A stretch of 64,000 nucleotides of DNA, taken from Branchipolynoe longqiensis (lineage: Eukaryota; Annelida; Polychaeta; Phyllodocida; Polynoidae). The position numbers and the translations under genes are program-made. Shown in pieces: positions 41,842 to 53,737 of the stretch (position 1 is its first letter; every line of letters starts with the position of its first letter). The notes beneath the pieces were generated by a model, which searched no databases, was not told the DNA's origin, and saw only the letters and a program-made list of their open reading frames with translations. The stretch spans positions 44,895,015 through 44,959,014 of the forward strand of contig CM059189.1 of NCBI GenBank assembly GCA_030323885.1. The letters are read 5' to 3'.

Positions 41842-42644
41842 AGTTGCATAGTCCGGTGAAAGGATAGAATTTTCTGAACTAACCTAGATTTTATCCTATA
41901 CAGTAAAACCTCTCTAAATCCACCGACCTTGGGACCGACTTTAAGTGGTCCATTTAGGGATGTTGTTCGGTTTAGAGAGTTAACAAAAATCATTAGAATT
42001 GTATTGTATGAGCTATCGTTTTGGACCCAAATAAAGCGATCGATATAGGGGAGTTGTCGATCTGTGGAGGTGTACGGTTAGGGAGGTTTTACTGTATATA
42101 CCCAACGTAGTAGATACTGGTGTCCTCATGGAACATTTACTGCAGTTTGGTGTTCCTGTGCTATGATGCTATGCAGCTATGGTAATATGCAGCTATGCTG
42201 CTATGCATCTATGCAGTTATGGTGCTATACATCTATGGTGCTATGCAGCTATGCAGCTTTGTGGCTATGAGGCTATGCTATGCAGCTATGCGACTATGAG
42301 GCTATGCAGCCATGCGGCTATGCAGCTATGGTGCTATGCAGCTCAGCGGATTTGTGGCTATGCGGCTTTGTGGCTATGCGGCTATGCAGCTATGAGGATA
42401 TGCGGTTATGGTGCTATGCAGCTATGCAGCTATGCGGCTATGCAGCTATGCTCGAAAATGGGTAAACAAAGCCCTTTTCCAACATTTTAATGTGTACACC
42501 AAAATTAATTCAGCATATTTTCACTTCAGATATCTCCAATGTTTATCCTTTAAAAGGAAGGTTATTTCAAACTAAAGTAACGTAAATTATAAGGATCAAC
42601 TTAAAAGTAATGACAGAAACTCAAATCTATCGGGCTATGCATCA
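41842..42644. mobile_element. MITE-B copy with pogo-like MITE and GCTATG repeat inside
   Basis: Left end AGTTGCATAGTCCGGTGAAA, degenerate right end GGGCTATGCATCA followed by TTAA. A CAGTAAAACC element (41901-42094, TA on both sides) and a GCTATG-rich tandem repeat (about 42160-42455) lie within it. Confidence 0.7.
42160..42455 (+). repeat. GCTATGCAGCTATG tandem repeat
   Basis: About 300 bases of imperfect 8- to 12-base units based on CTATGCAG. The reading frame over it (Tyr-Ala-Ala-Met) is a by-product. 42650-43020 shows no feature. Confidence 0.85.
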
Positions 42645-43026
42645 TTAAAGACCCCCAACCCCCCCTAGCAACCACCCCGTCCTACCTACCAGATCCGAGA
42701 TCAGATTCGCGCTTACTCATATTTAGTAACGCCACGAGGTTGGTCGCCATCCAGTGTTTATTTGCAAAACACTGACGGCATTGCCATGGTTACAACCATG
42801 TCACTCATTGAAACCCACGCTGGGGCGCCACTTGTGACTGCGGTTACTTTAAGCATACATCTGAAGGAAGTACGAGAAGTGATGTAATCCAAGAACTTAC
42901 TGCTCAATGGGTGGTTGTGTGTAGTGGGTAGTTGGACACTACATTAGCAAAGTCCATGATTAGAAAACGCAAAGGTGGGGTGGAGTGGGGTGGGGGTAAG
43001 GGATGGGGGGCTCTTTGAAGTATTAA

Positions 43027-43724
43027 GGCCCTGTCACATTACTACGCATCTCGCAAGCGTGCGGCCAATGCGTGAAATCACTTTTTTTATGTTGAGAAGT
43101 GTCAAACCTTTTGGTGTAGGGGGCAAAGTTGGATGTATACATACCATATACCAAGCGTATGGCCAACGTATGGCCAACATATGGCTAATGTACCTCCTGG
43201 AGAAAAATGCTTGAATTACCCTCATGGTACATTCACAGAATGCTGGTGAATGTTATATACGTTATTCGATCGCCAGAACTATGCCGCATACGTTACATAC
43301 GTCAAGACATGCTGGAGAAATGCTAAACTTATGTTAGACATACATTAGGCATACGTTAATCCATACATTGTCAATACACGGACTGTACGTTCCCACTGCC
43401 TTTAACATAGGTCAATGTAGTGCAACATAGTGAACAACATTTGTCTAATGTACATATAACATACATCGACATACGCCTAATGCATACATAATGTACGGCT
43501 GACGTAGAATGCACACGTTGTCGAACGTTGTCATGCGTCGAATGTTTTGTGCATGCACAAAACATTGCCAACCCTCTGACATGCAATGCTGTATCTCCAC
43601 GAACGTCATTGTATATTGACGTATACCAACGAGCGCCTAACGCACGCGCAACACATAACGACGTATCCTGACGTACGTCGGCAAACATTGGCGCGATGCG
43701 TCGTAATGTGACACTGACAGCCCC
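43027..43724. mobile_element. MITE, GGCCCTGTCACATTACTACG ends
   Basis: The left end is paired with GCGTCGTAATGTGACACTGACAGCCCC at the right, where five to six bases (ACTGAC) appear duplicated. TTAA flanks both sides. The core repeats ACGTATGGCC, CATACGTC and AACGTTGTC-type words in both orientations. Confidence 0.75.
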
Positions 43725-43739
43725 TTAACACAGTGTGTG

Positions 43740-44850
43740 AAAGAGGGTGGAGGGGGTGCGGTGTGTGTGGAGAAGGGTAGCATGCGTGGAGGAGGTGTGG
43801 TATGGAGGGGAGAGGGGTGGCTCTGTGTGAATGAGGATTTTGGGTGTCGGTGTGTGAGTGAGTGTTGATGTCTGAATGGTGCAGGTGTGTGAAGGGTATG
43901 GGTGTGTATGGAATGGGTAGCTGTGTGTATGTATTTATGTGTGTGTGTGTGGTGGGGGGGGGGCTCGGTGTATGAATAAGGGGGTTGGTGTGTGTGCTGG
44001 GCAGTGTCAGTGTGTGTGACTGAGGGTTGGGAGTCGGTCGGTGTGTGGGTGAGTGTTAATGTCGGAATGGTGTGTTTGTGTGAAGGGTATGGGTAACTGT
44101 TTGTGTGTGTGGGGGGGGGGGGGGTATCGGTAAGTGTGAATCAGAGGGTTTGGTGTGTGTGCTGGGCAGTGTCGGTGTGTGTAAATGAGGGTTGGGAGTC
44201 GGTCGGTGTGTGAGTGAGTGTTGATGTCTGAATGGTGAGTTTGTGTGAAGGGTATCCGTATGTGTGGATAGCCTTGGGGGAGGCGGGCGGTGAGTGTGAA
44301 TGAGAGTGTTGTGAGGGGGTGTTGGGGTGTGTGGCGGTGAGTGTGAATGAGAGTGTAGTGAGGGGGTGTTGGGGGTGTGTGGCGGTGTTTGTGAATGAGA
44401 GTGTTGTGAGGGGGTGTTGGGGGGTGTGTGGCGGTGAGTGTGAATGAGAGTGTTGTGAGGGGGTGTTGGGGGAGGCTGGCGGTGAGTGTGAATGAGAGTG
44501 TTGTGAGGGTGTGTTGGGGTGTGTGTCGGTGTGTGTGAATGAGAGTGTTGTGAGGGGGTGTTGGGGTGTGTGTGTCGGTGAGTGTGAATGAGAGTGTTGT
44601 GAGGGGGTGTTAGGGTGTGTGTCGGTGTGTGTGAATGAGAGTGCTGTGAGTGGGTGTTGGGGTGTGTGTCGGTGTGTGTGAATGAGAGTGTTGTGAGGGT
44701 GTGTTGGGGTGTGTGTCGGTGTGTGTGAATGAGAGTGTTGTGAGGGGGTGTTGGGGTGTGTGTCGGTGTGTGTGAATGAGAGTGTTGTGAGGGGGTGTTG
44801 GGGTGTGTGGCGGTGTTTGTGAATGTGTGGAAGGAGGGTGGTCTCTGAAT
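43740..44850 (+). repeat. TG-rich minisatellite, 47-48-bp units
   Basis: From about 44290 the unit GTGAATGAGAGTGTTGTGAG plus GGGGTGTTGGGGTGTGTGTCGGTGT repeats every 47-48 bases, about a dozen times. Left of it is looser TGTGTG sequence. His/Thr/Pro frames on the minus strand are by-products. Confidence 0.9.
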
Positions 44851-45308
44851 GAGTATCTGTGGGAACAACCACCAAAAAAGCTGTAAATGTGGGAGTGGGG
44901 TTTGTGGGGGGTAGGGGGAGGGGGGACAGGGGGTTCAGCAGTCAGCATGTGAACTAACACACCATGGAAATAGGGGACAATTGACCTGATGACCTGAAGC
45001 GTGTGTGAGTGTATGGGGGGGGGGGGGGGTGCGGGCGCGACTCCGAGGTGAGCGTTTGGAACTACGACCACGAATGACGCAGATAGTCGCAGAATATGAA
45101 TTTCGCTCTCCAAGCACATGTTTTCCGATAACAAGGCGGCGTTTACGCGCCTGACCTTACAAGGCTTGAAGAGTGCCTCTATCCTGTTGCGTTCTGGAAA
45201 CGCTTGGTGTTGGCTTGACACAGTTTGGGGACCTGCGTATGACGTGATATTGTGATGTGCTTCTTTTGTGGGTTTTGTGTGAGGTTTTTTTTTGTTGGCG
45301 GGGGATGC

Positions 45309-45327
45309 GGGGGGGGGGGGGGGGGGG
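45309..45327 (+). repeat. Nineteen-base G run
   Basis: An uninterrupted G homopolymer in a G-rich 45280-45340 stretch. Its length is uncertain in any assembly. Confidence 0.8.
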
Positions 45328-45467
45328 CGAGGGAGGGGCGAGGGGTTCAGCTACGTAATAATCACATGACAGTAACAACAAAAAAAGTAACAGAAAAAAA
45401 AAGAGCGAGGCGCCAAACTAGGACGAGTCATTTGAGTGGATGAATGTTACTCGAGAATTTTTTTTTT

Positions 45468-45760
45468 TTTTTACTTAAGTATTTATACTGCCTGTCATAG
45501 ATAAGTCTGACTGGACTTGTTTTCACCATTAGACAGTTTGTCAATAGAAAGCCTGAGCCTACACTTTTACCGACCCAAGGGATTTTTAGCGTCCCACACC
45601 ACCTAGATATGGTATGAGAGCAACTGGCCTTTGATGACGCTGTAAGTTATACACAGCGGTGGAAATCCAAATTGGCAGAGCTGGGGGCATGGGGAATCGA
45701 ACCACTGACCTTCAGATTAGGAGTCCAACCTAGAAAAAGTCAGACTCCACCACATCGAGG
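45468..45760 (-). mobile_element. SINE-A, minus strand, near full length
   Basis: The tail side (TTTATACTGCCTGTCATAGA) comes first and the reversed B box (GGAATCGAACC) and A-box region last. A SINE-B tail fragment (45785-45835) follows. Confidence 0.8.
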
Positions 45761-45865
45761 TATCACAGCCTTATTACTAGTGACTGTCCTGATACGACCT
45801 TAGATGTTGTCAGGATATAAAACTCCAAATACCAATCATACTACTATAAACACACCCCTATATTA

Positions 45866-45898
45866 TTGGGGTGAATGGTTGTTTACCATTCACCCCAA
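45866..45898. repeat. Perfect 14-bp stem hairpin
   Basis: TTGGGGTGAATGGT, a 5-base loop, then ACCATTCACCCCAA. No T run follows and no gene lies alongside. Confidence 0.85.
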
Positions 45899-46009
45899 CA
45901 CACTGTGATATTATGTCAATTCGAATGAGGTTTGATTGGCGAAGATGACAGCGAAATAAAGTTTAATCAGGTGAACAGACAAGGTAAAGTAAAAAGAAAA
46001 CCCACCCGG

Positions 46010-46292
46010 GTGTGTTTTTTTAAACAATTCGTGGGTTCGAACCCTGGTTGAGTCAAACCAATTACTTAGAATTTGATATTTGTCGCTTCCTAGCCTGGCC
46101 CTCGGCATTGCTAGAATAGGGCAAGGCCTGGTTCGTTCAGTGTCAGGATAATGTGACTGAGTGGCATATCAGGTCATGGTGCTGGTGGCCTGATTTCCCA
46201 GTGGGGCAGCACTATAAAGTCGCCATGACTGCGCACTGTCACAAGTTGGTACCCATCCTGATATGACTTTAGATGTTGCTAGGATGTAAAAC
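46010..46292 (+). mobile_element. SINE-B copy
   Basis: The B box GGTTCGAACCC is present and the A-box part is replaced by a T run. Body TTGTCGCTTCCTAGCCTGG, tail GATGTTGCTAGGATGTAAAA. Confidence 0.8.
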
Positions 46293-46954
46293 ACAAACAA
46301 AATCAACGAACATATTTACTTGAATTATTACTTTTTGTCAAATTATCAAACCCGAAACATATTAAGAGCAATCTACATGTATTTGATATTGAAATATTGG
46401 CACCAAATGATAGGCTTGATGTACTTCTTGTCATGACTATTAACGAAATGCTAACTGTTTATAGAAATGAAGATATCAATATTAACATGACATTTTAATT
46501 CATCTCCTTTTTTAAATAATGGCCTATGCTTCCATTTCGTTCGTGTATAATTGCTTTTTAGATCTTCAGCTCATAGCATTAAAATATGAATATATTATAA
46601 AACCATGCATGCTAGTTAATTTGGAAATCATTGTGCTTATTGTTTGTTTAATAGTTTCATATACATATAGGCATATATGCAATATTGGAATATTGATATT
46701 TACTCGATATAAATACTATTTAACATCAAAGTGGGTTAGAAGTAACGAGAATAAGTATTTCTGTTTAATTAGTTTGAAAATTCCAATTTGTCAATATCTC
46801 TATATATAGATAATATATAGCATATGTGCTCTATAATCTATTATGGGAATATGAACAAGGACACTACCACTTATCAGTTCTCTTCTATATATTAGTTATT
46901 ACCTACTATCCTACTGTCATAGGAGTTAGTTCCTGCTTCTGCCACTATGACGCC

Positions 46955-46995
<41 letters not shown>

Positions 46996-47251
46996 CTATA
47001 AGTATGTGACGCGAGGGGGGCGCCCGCCCGGCAATTACCCAACAGCTGGGAGGGGGGGGGGCGCTCCACCAATTCGCACAGAGGAAATATATGATGTACA
47101 TGTTACCCTTGTATTTATACTCGCAAAATAAATTATACATCACACATATGTGGTGTATAACATATTATGTAAGTATAAAAATACGAAGGGAATTTCCTAT
47201 TATTCTATATTATTATTATTACTTCATACCATTGTTATTCTCCGTAAGACT
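46293..47251. other. AT-rich spacer, no gene seen
   Basis: AT-rich sequence with an AT microsatellite at 46958-46993, then a short GC-rich piece with a ten-G run near 47055. Nothing recognisable. Confidence 0.5.
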
Positions 47252-47542
47252 ATGCACTTGACTGGTGGCGCCACCTGCGCTCACCCCACCCTCCACCTGG
47301 CCGACATTGTCAGTCGTGCCGGAGGATATTTTAAACCCCCCTACCACCTACATATTGTTAAAACAATATATAAAAAGACCACCCCCGGAAAACTGGCCCT
47401 CTCACAGCCCCTCCCTTATAAAAACCCTATTTTAACCACGCCTGTTGAACGTGCTGAACACGTGGTGAGGTTTGCTGGGAGGCTGCTTACTCATCTGCTC
47501 CAGGGGGTGTCCGAGTCTGTCAGCACAGGCCGTCACGGGTGA
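47252..47542 (+). CDS. Possible short ORF or exon, family unknown
   Basis: 97 codons from ATG (MHLTGGATCAHPTLHLADIV) to TGA. Composition is non-repetitive, unlike most frames here. No domain is recognised and no upstream promoter or splice site stands out. It may be chance. Confidence 0.2.
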   Translation: MHLTGGATCAHPTLHLADIVSRAGGYFKPPYHLHIVKTIYKKTTPGKLALSQPLPYKNPILTTPVERAEHVVRFAGRLLTHLLQGVSESVSTGRHG

Positions 47543-47741
47543 CTCACACTGATCTCAAACTTTCTCACGTTTTCGCTATTTTTGTGCCACTTTTGCTTTG
47601 CACAAGCATTATTCTTAAAAAATAATCCTTTGTTTTTCAACGCCAATGCACTGGTGTTCCATCCATGATAATTCCAACTGATTTCAAACGAGATTTAGAT
47701 CTTTTTATTTAGACAAAATGTTATTTGGAATTAACATTAAA

Positions 47742-48371
47742 GTTGCATAGTCTAATGGTTTTGAGTTTCTCCAATTTAATTTTCTGAGATAGTTTGTTTG
47801 TTTGTTGTTGCTGTTTTACGTCCTAGCAACATCTAAGGTCATATCAGGACGGCTACCGACTTGTGACAGTGCGCACTCAGGGTGACTTTATAGAACTGCC
47901 CCACTGGGGGAACAGGCTGCCAGCACCATGACCTGGTATCCCACTCAGTCACATTATCCTGACCCATAGCCAACCAGTCCTTGTCCTATCCTAATAATGC
48001 CGAACGCCAGGCTAGGAAGCAACAAGTAGCAATGTTTAAGTCATTGGTCTGACTCGACCAGGGTTTGAACCCATGAATCCACGATCTACCAACACGGGAG
48101 AAGGATGCGCTAACTCATTCGGCCATCCCGTCAGGTTTTCTGAGATAGATACATCAGATTGATTATTATAAGCACATCATCTTAATTTGAAGTAACATTT
48201 ATTTTAAATAGCTAACTTTGGAGATATTTCAAGTGGAAACATGCCAAATTAAGTTTGGCGCGCATGTCAAAATCTGACACAATAGGCTTCAATAGTAACA
48301 GATTCTATTAAATTGGTTTACTATCCATTTATATGCAGCCACAAATGATTAATATGTGCGAAAGTATCTAA
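47742..48371. mobile_element. MITE-B copy split by SINE-B
   Basis: Left end AGTTGCATAGTCTAATGG after TTAA. The rest of MITE-B continues after the SINE, to TCTATTAAATTGG near 48318. The right end is lost at the next MITE (48372). Confidence 0.7.
47793..48135 (-). mobile_element. SINE-B, minus strand, with 13-bp duplication
   Basis: Flanked by TTTTCTGAGATAG at 47780-47792 and 48136-48148, a clean target-site duplication. The tail side (GTTTTACGTCCTAGCAACAT) is at the left, the reversed B box (GGGTTTGAACCC) and head at the right. Confidence 0.9.
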
Positions 48372-48665
48372 TGCCTGGTACACACCTCCCATATAAACCT
48401 AAAACTGCCCGTTTCGCGACTAACTTTGAGTTTTAGTCGGTTTCAGTCTTTCGGTGTGTGACCCCCTAACACACCTGAGCCTTCCGATTCAGGACTTAAA
48501 ACTCAGTTTTAGGGCTTAAGTATAAGATTAAAAAAATGAATCGGGCAGTTTTAGGTTTTATACGGGTGGTGTGTACCGGGCATAACGGGACGGGACGGGT
48601 TGTGACGGGTCGCGTCGGCAGTCAGTTTTAGCGCGTGAATCGTATACGGGAGGTGTGTACCAGGC
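48372..48665. mobile_element. MITE, TGCCTGGTACACACCTCCC ends
   Basis: The right end GGGAGGTGTGTACCAGGC is inverted. TAA lies at the left and TTA at the right. The core has AAAACT/AGTTTTA words in both orientations (294 bp). Confidence 0.75.
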
Positions 48666-48668
48666 TTA

Positions 48669-49479
48669 CGTTTTATTTGTAAGATCAAATGTAGGTGATG
48701 GTTTTGGTTTGGAAAGTGTGATGCGTTCATCAGAATACACAGCTTTAAGACAATGTAACTGGCAGATACAATCGGAGGAGATGGGTGGTATGAGATGTTC
48801 TTGTCAAATATAAATACATTATATTAATATTATTAACGGAGTGCCAGTAGCGTCTCGTCCACCAAACGCTACTATCGCCTGAACCGCTCATGGCAGCCGG
48901 CTGGGCGACTTGGGTTTGCACGCAGGGTGGCAAACCCACCGCGAGTAGCCCCCGAGCTGGCGCGAGCACCACTATCGCTATCACTCCCGTTGGAAATTTT
49001 GACCATAAGAAACAAACGGTAGGCTAGTGATGTTGGCCAGCCAGAGATAACGTTCTCAACCAAATAATGGTGTCTGTGTTATGTATTACGGAGTGTCAAA
49101 TAATATGGTTATGAATATAAAGAAGGTGCTGTTTATTGTGGTTTTATTGTGATCATACATACACTGATGTATACATATTACCCAGAGAAGGATGAGTGAG
49201 GTTAGCATATGTGCGTATTTATGTTTGTGAGCGCTATGGTTCAGGGTTGGGGGAGGGGGAGCGGGGGTTGGAGGGCGGGGGGGGGGGGGCGAGTGCAGTT
49301 TATGAGTGCTGCTTCAGGAGGGTTCTCTGTTTAGGAAGAGTGGGCTCGGGGCAGGGTCGGAGGTGATAAAAGAACAGGATAACATTTGTTTGTTTTTGTT
49401 TGTTTTTGATTTTGTGTACGTTAATTGATTAAGTGGGGGAAATTTCAATCGAGGATAATTGGTCTTCCTCATTTTACTG
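48669..49479. other. Spacer, no gene seen
   Basis: Unique-looking sequence. G-rich from 49240 to 49300; GTTTGTTTTT words near 49385. Short open frames at 48745-49063 (minus) show no domain. Confidence 0.4.
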
Positions 49480-49800
49480 CTCTTTGCCCTATCCTAGTAA
49501 TGCTGATCGCCAGGCTAGGTAATGACAAGTACAGTAAAACCTCTCTAACTGACCACCTCCACAGACCGACCACTCCCCTATATCGATCGCTTTATTTGGG
49601 TCACAAACGGTCACCCATACAGTACCATTGTAACAATAAAAATAACTACCTAAACCGACCACCTCCCTATATGGACCATTTAAATCGGAACCATGGACGG
49701 TCGATTTAGAGAGGTTTTGCTGTATACATTTTTAAGTCATTGATTTTACACAGCCCGGCAGTTCAACTCCCACGACCAACACACAGGCGCCACTCTTCAT
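49480..49800 (-). mobile_element. SINE-B, minus strand, split by pogo-like MITE
   Basis: CTTTGCCCTATCCTAGTAAT and CAGGCTAGGTAATGACAAG match the SINE-B body. After the MITE (49532-49722) it continues as TTTTTAAGTCATTGATTTTA, then a diverged head. Confidence 0.7.
49532..49722 (-). mobile_element. Pogo/Tigger-like MITE, copy 4, nested
   Basis: Ends CAGTAAAACCTCTCTAACTG and GATTTAGAGAGGTTTTGCTG, TA on both sides, interior reversed relative to copies 1 to 3. Confidence 0.8.
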
Positions 49801-49888
49801 TTAAAAGGACAACCATTCAATCCTTGTGGAAATCTTTAAAACATGTCAGGGCTTTTTTCTTTCCATAATTTGACCTGATCCAATCTGA

Positions 49889-50535
49889 AGGACCGGTCAC
49901 ACATATGTTAGTGAACGTAGTTGAGCGTAGTTAGAATAACGTGGGTGAAACGTGGGTGAAGCGTGCTGTCACTACATTCAAATACGTTAAGGGTCAGCAG
50001 GTTTTGGTTGATGACCCACCTAATAGTACGGATAAATATGTTACTGTACGGATCCTGGTACGATATGGTATGGCTCCCGGTATGTCCAACTACATTCAAC
50101 TACGTTCAACTACGTTCAACTAGGTTACCCTCCACTACGTTCAACTATGTTCAACTTCGTCCACTAACGGCTATGTGACCACGGCAGAACGGCCAAGGTT
50201 TTGTGTGGATCAAAGTATGCTAGGGTATGTTAGAGTATGCTAGAGTATCCTAGAGCACATTAAGAAGTACACTAGAGTACGCTAGAATATGCTAGACTAT
50301 GCTAGACTACTCTAGAGTACATTATCACCACGGAGGCTACATCCTCCTCAAACATAGTGCTCTTTTGAACATGCCCAAAGCTTAAATCGGAACTCACGGC
50401 CCACAGACATTCTTATCACGTTATCATCACGGAGACGTATGGATGCCGGTATGTTGCACTACTTTGAATTATATTGAACTACATTAGCCTCCACTATGTT
50501 CAACTACGTTCACTAACGTATGTGTGACCGGCCCT
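49889..50535. mobile_element. MITE, GGACCGGTCACACATATG ends
   Basis: The right end CGTATGTGTGACCGGCCC is inverted; TGA lies on both sides. The core is full of TACGTTCAACTA and AGTATGCTAG words. Confidence 0.75.
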
Positions 50536-50754
50536 TGAGAGATGGGTATATGCAGCACTCCTTCGAGAATATCACTTAGTATCAGCCGGTCTTAAGGATT
50601 AAGTCATCGGATGTTATCATATATTCTTTACATGAATATTTTCTATATTAAAAAAAATACATATATTCAAATTAAAGAAGGGTTAACTACATTGGACACA
50701 TCCTTATTAAGAGTAACCCCATGGTCTTCAGTGTAATGGTTCTGGACAAATCAA

Positions 50755-51066
50755 TCTGTTCTCTGTGGCGGAGTGGTTAGAGTGTCAGACTTTTTTCTAG
50801 GTCGGACTCCTAATCTGAAGGTTGGTGGTTCGATTCCCCATGCCCCCACCTCTTCCAATTTGGATTTCCACCGCTGTGTATAACTTACTGCGTCATCAAA
50901 GGCCAGTTGCTCTCATACCATGTCTATGTGGTGTGGGAGGTTAAAAATCCGTTGGGTCGGTAAAAGTTTAGACTCAGGCTTTCTATCGACAAACTGTCTA
51001 ATGGTGAAAACAAGTCTATTCAGACTTATCCATGATAGGCAGTATAAATCTTCAAGAAAAAAAAAA
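50755..51066 (+). mobile_element. SINE-A, full-length reference copy
   Basis: The most complete copy: A-box GTGGTTAGAGTGTCAGAC, B box GGTTCGATTCC, body with TCATACCATGTCTATGTGG, and tail CAGTATAAATCTTCAAG followed by an A run. Confidence 0.85.
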
Positions 51067-51667
51067 TCCCTACTGACTTGGTACATTCTGTTTACTAATG
51101 TGAAACAAGAAGAAACTTTAGCTTTTTTGAGGGCATAAGGGCTGTACCACCTCATATAGTTTATTAACTCAATATTTACCAATTTACTAAGAATATCCTT
51201 TACCTAGAATTCTATTTTCTTTGACCACAATTTTTATAATTATGAGCTTTCTTTGACTTCCTATTTCTCTTTTGACAAATATTTGATCATGTATTTTTAC
51301 ACTCTGTGTAAAAGTGATGGTTAAATGAAAATGGACAGAATACAAGTTAAACACTTTTCACTGTGAATATGGCTTTTGTTGCTGACATGGCATAACAAGA
51401 ACCATCAATCAATCAATCTGTGATGTCATCTAGGGACAGGATAGGTGGAATTATATAGGTTATATGGACGTCTCATAATTTCAAAGTCACTATTACTCAA
51501 AGTGGCGTTTGTGTTACTTTTCTTGTGAAATCTTATTGCAGTGACCTGCTTCTTTGTAACCCTCATCTATGAATTACAATTCATAAAGGATAAGTGTAAG
51601 GAGGTTTCAGTTCTCTGCCATAGAGGAAGCTTACCATTCGGTATATGTATACCCTGGCCAATGCTAA
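51067..51667. other. Spacer, no gene seen
   Basis: AT-rich sequence, no repeat family recognised and no coding signal. Confidence 0.4.
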
Positions 51668-52337
51668 GCCCCAGTCAGAGCTCACCGGATTGAGAAACCG
51701 GATAGAAAATGGACACTGTCCGGTGAAATATGGCAATGTACGGTTTATATATGGTTGGCATCCAGCATGTCCATTATCCATCCGGTGGTGTCCGGTGGTG
51801 TCCGGCGGTGTCCGGTACAAGTTTTGAACATGCACAAAATTTGTACTGGACACCACTGGACTGAAGTATACGGTTGGTGTCCGTTTTAAGTCTGTTTCGT
51901 CCATTTGGTCCATTTCATGTCCAATACTCATCCGCTATGTGTCCGTTTTGTATCCTGAAGAGTCTGTTGATGGTGCTGCGGGAATTTGGTCAGTCGGTTT
52001 TTGGCGCATCCGTGAACAGTCCGGTAGGTGTCTGGTAGGTGTCAGGTTGGTGTCCAGTTGGTGTCAGTTGGGTGTCCGGTCCGTCCGGTTGACATTCGGT
52101 TGCCGTCCAGTTCTCGTCTGGTTCTCATCCATTGACTATTTGTTAATGTCTGTTTAGCTCGTCTGGTTCTCATCCATTGACTATTCGTTAATGTCTGTTT
52201 AGCATCCATTTAGAGTCTGTTTAGCATCCGTTTCGTCCGGCGGTAGTTGCAACAGTTTGACACTGAACACCACTGGACTAGACAATTGTTTGCCCGGTGG
52301 TGTCCGGTACTCAGTCTGGTAAGTTCTGACTGGGCCT
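51668..52337. mobile_element. MITE, GCCCCAGTCAGAGCTCACC ends, TGTCCGGT core
   Basis: The right end GGTAAGTTCTGACTGGGCC is an imperfect inverse; TAA lies on both sides. The core has dozens of GGTGTCCGGT, GTCCGTTT and CATCCATT words and a 45-bp direct repeat (52100-52200). Confidence 0.75.
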
Positions 52338-52390
52338 TAACCCTAACACTAACAGCCGAGAAGGGCCATTCGGGCTGAATGAGTCAAATA

Positions 52391-52600
52391 CAGTAAAACG
52401 TCTTTAAATCGACCGACCATGGGACCGACTTTAGATGGTCCATTTAGGGAGGTGGTCAGTTTAGGGAGTTAAATTTTTTTTTTACAATGGTATTGTATGG
52501 GCGATCGTTTGAGACCCAAATAAAGCGATCGATATAGCGGAGTGGTCGATCTGTGGAGGTGGTCGCTATTTGGAGGTGGTCGGTTAGAGAGGTTTTACTG
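52391..52600 (+). mobile_element. Pogo/Tigger-like MITE, copy 5
   Basis: Ends CAGTAAAACGTCTTTAAATC and GTTAGAGAGGTTTTACTG. GGAGGTGGTCG is duplicated near the right end. Confidence 0.75.
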
Positions 52601-52681
52601 TTGTCAGAGCTTGACCACATTCTCTCAGCCCTGACTAGGCTCTAAATAAGTCCAGAAAATCTTGAGGTCCAACTATATTAG

Positions 52682-53035
52682 AGTTGCATAGTCCAATGAA
52701 AACACAAATTTTCAAAACCAAAACACTCATCTATATTTGATTCTGCATATCTAACTGAGATACTGCTGGACTTATTAAGCATTTGTTGCCACGTAGAACT
52801 TAGAAGGGCATGTTGAGTCAATGTAATAGAACCTGTTTCTGCATAAACCTATGGTGTCAGAGTTTTGGCATGCTTGCCGAAATTAATCTTACATGCTTGC
52901 ACCTCAAATATCTCCAAGGTTCGCCATTTAAAATAAAAGTTACAGCAAACTAAGGTAATATAGATTATAACAATCAATTTAATATATTTATCTCAGAAAA
53001 ATGGCCGAAGCTCAAAAGCATCGGACTATGCAACT
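52682..53035. mobile_element. MITE-B, uninterrupted copy
   Basis: Ends AGTTGCATAGTCCAATGAAA and CATCGGACTATGCAACT, about 354 bp. This is the best guide to the intact length; the flanks are TTAG and TTAC rather than TTAA. Confidence 0.8.
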
Positions 53036-53537
53036 TTACTAGTCTTAGTGGATGATGATAATAGTGAATAAGTAAGTTTGTGTTCGTCATGCTACTGCTC
53101 CTTTTAGGTGAGAAGGCGAGGCAAAACTCGGACCAATACACAATACTGTCATGTTCCTGTCTTTTTTCCTCCACACTTCCTTTGGTAAATAAAAAAGAAA
53201 CACTAAAAAACCCAAAGGAATAACAAAGCACACCCTCAAAAAAACCTCCCAAACATTTGATACACGAGTGTAGAAGGCTGGCACTAGCTAAGCGTTTATC
53301 ACACGGGGATTGCACAAGTAAACATATGGCTTACTTCTTTCCATGATGCTGGCATCTGTCAGTGTTCAATTTCATAACATAAGAGAAATATCTATGTAGG
53401 CTAGATACAAACCAGCAGGCAATACCTGTCAATATAGCGAGTTAGCAACAACCACGTTAATTGAGATGTAGCTGAGGCCGTGGAAGATGTGTGTTGTGTG
53501 AAACATTAGGCAGTTTATATTCACTCACGCAGCTTTA

Positions 53538-53737
53538 GTTATTTATAATTTATTTACAATTTATTTATAATTTATTCATAATTTATTCATAATTTATCTA
53601 TAATTTATCTATAATTTATATATAATGTATCTATAATTTATCTATAATTTATTTATAATTGATTTACAATTGATTTACAATTGATTTATAATGTATTTAT
53701 AATGTATTTATAATTGATTTATAATTGATTTATAACT
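53538..53737. repeat. TTTATAATTTA tandem repeat
   Basis: About twenty 10-base units (ATTTATAATT, variants ATTTACAATT and ATCTATAATT), AT-only apart from rare C. A SINE-B tail fragment follows (53745-53800). Confidence 0.85.

Noticed and set aside
44056..44875. His/Thr/Pro-rich minus-strand frames
   Set aside because: Composition of the TG-rich minisatellite; no independent coding signal.
28690..51066. tRNA genes at the several A-box/B-box pairs
   Set aside because: The pairs sit at the heads of repeated SINE sequences, without a convincing acceptor stem, so they are SINE promoters and not tRNA genes.
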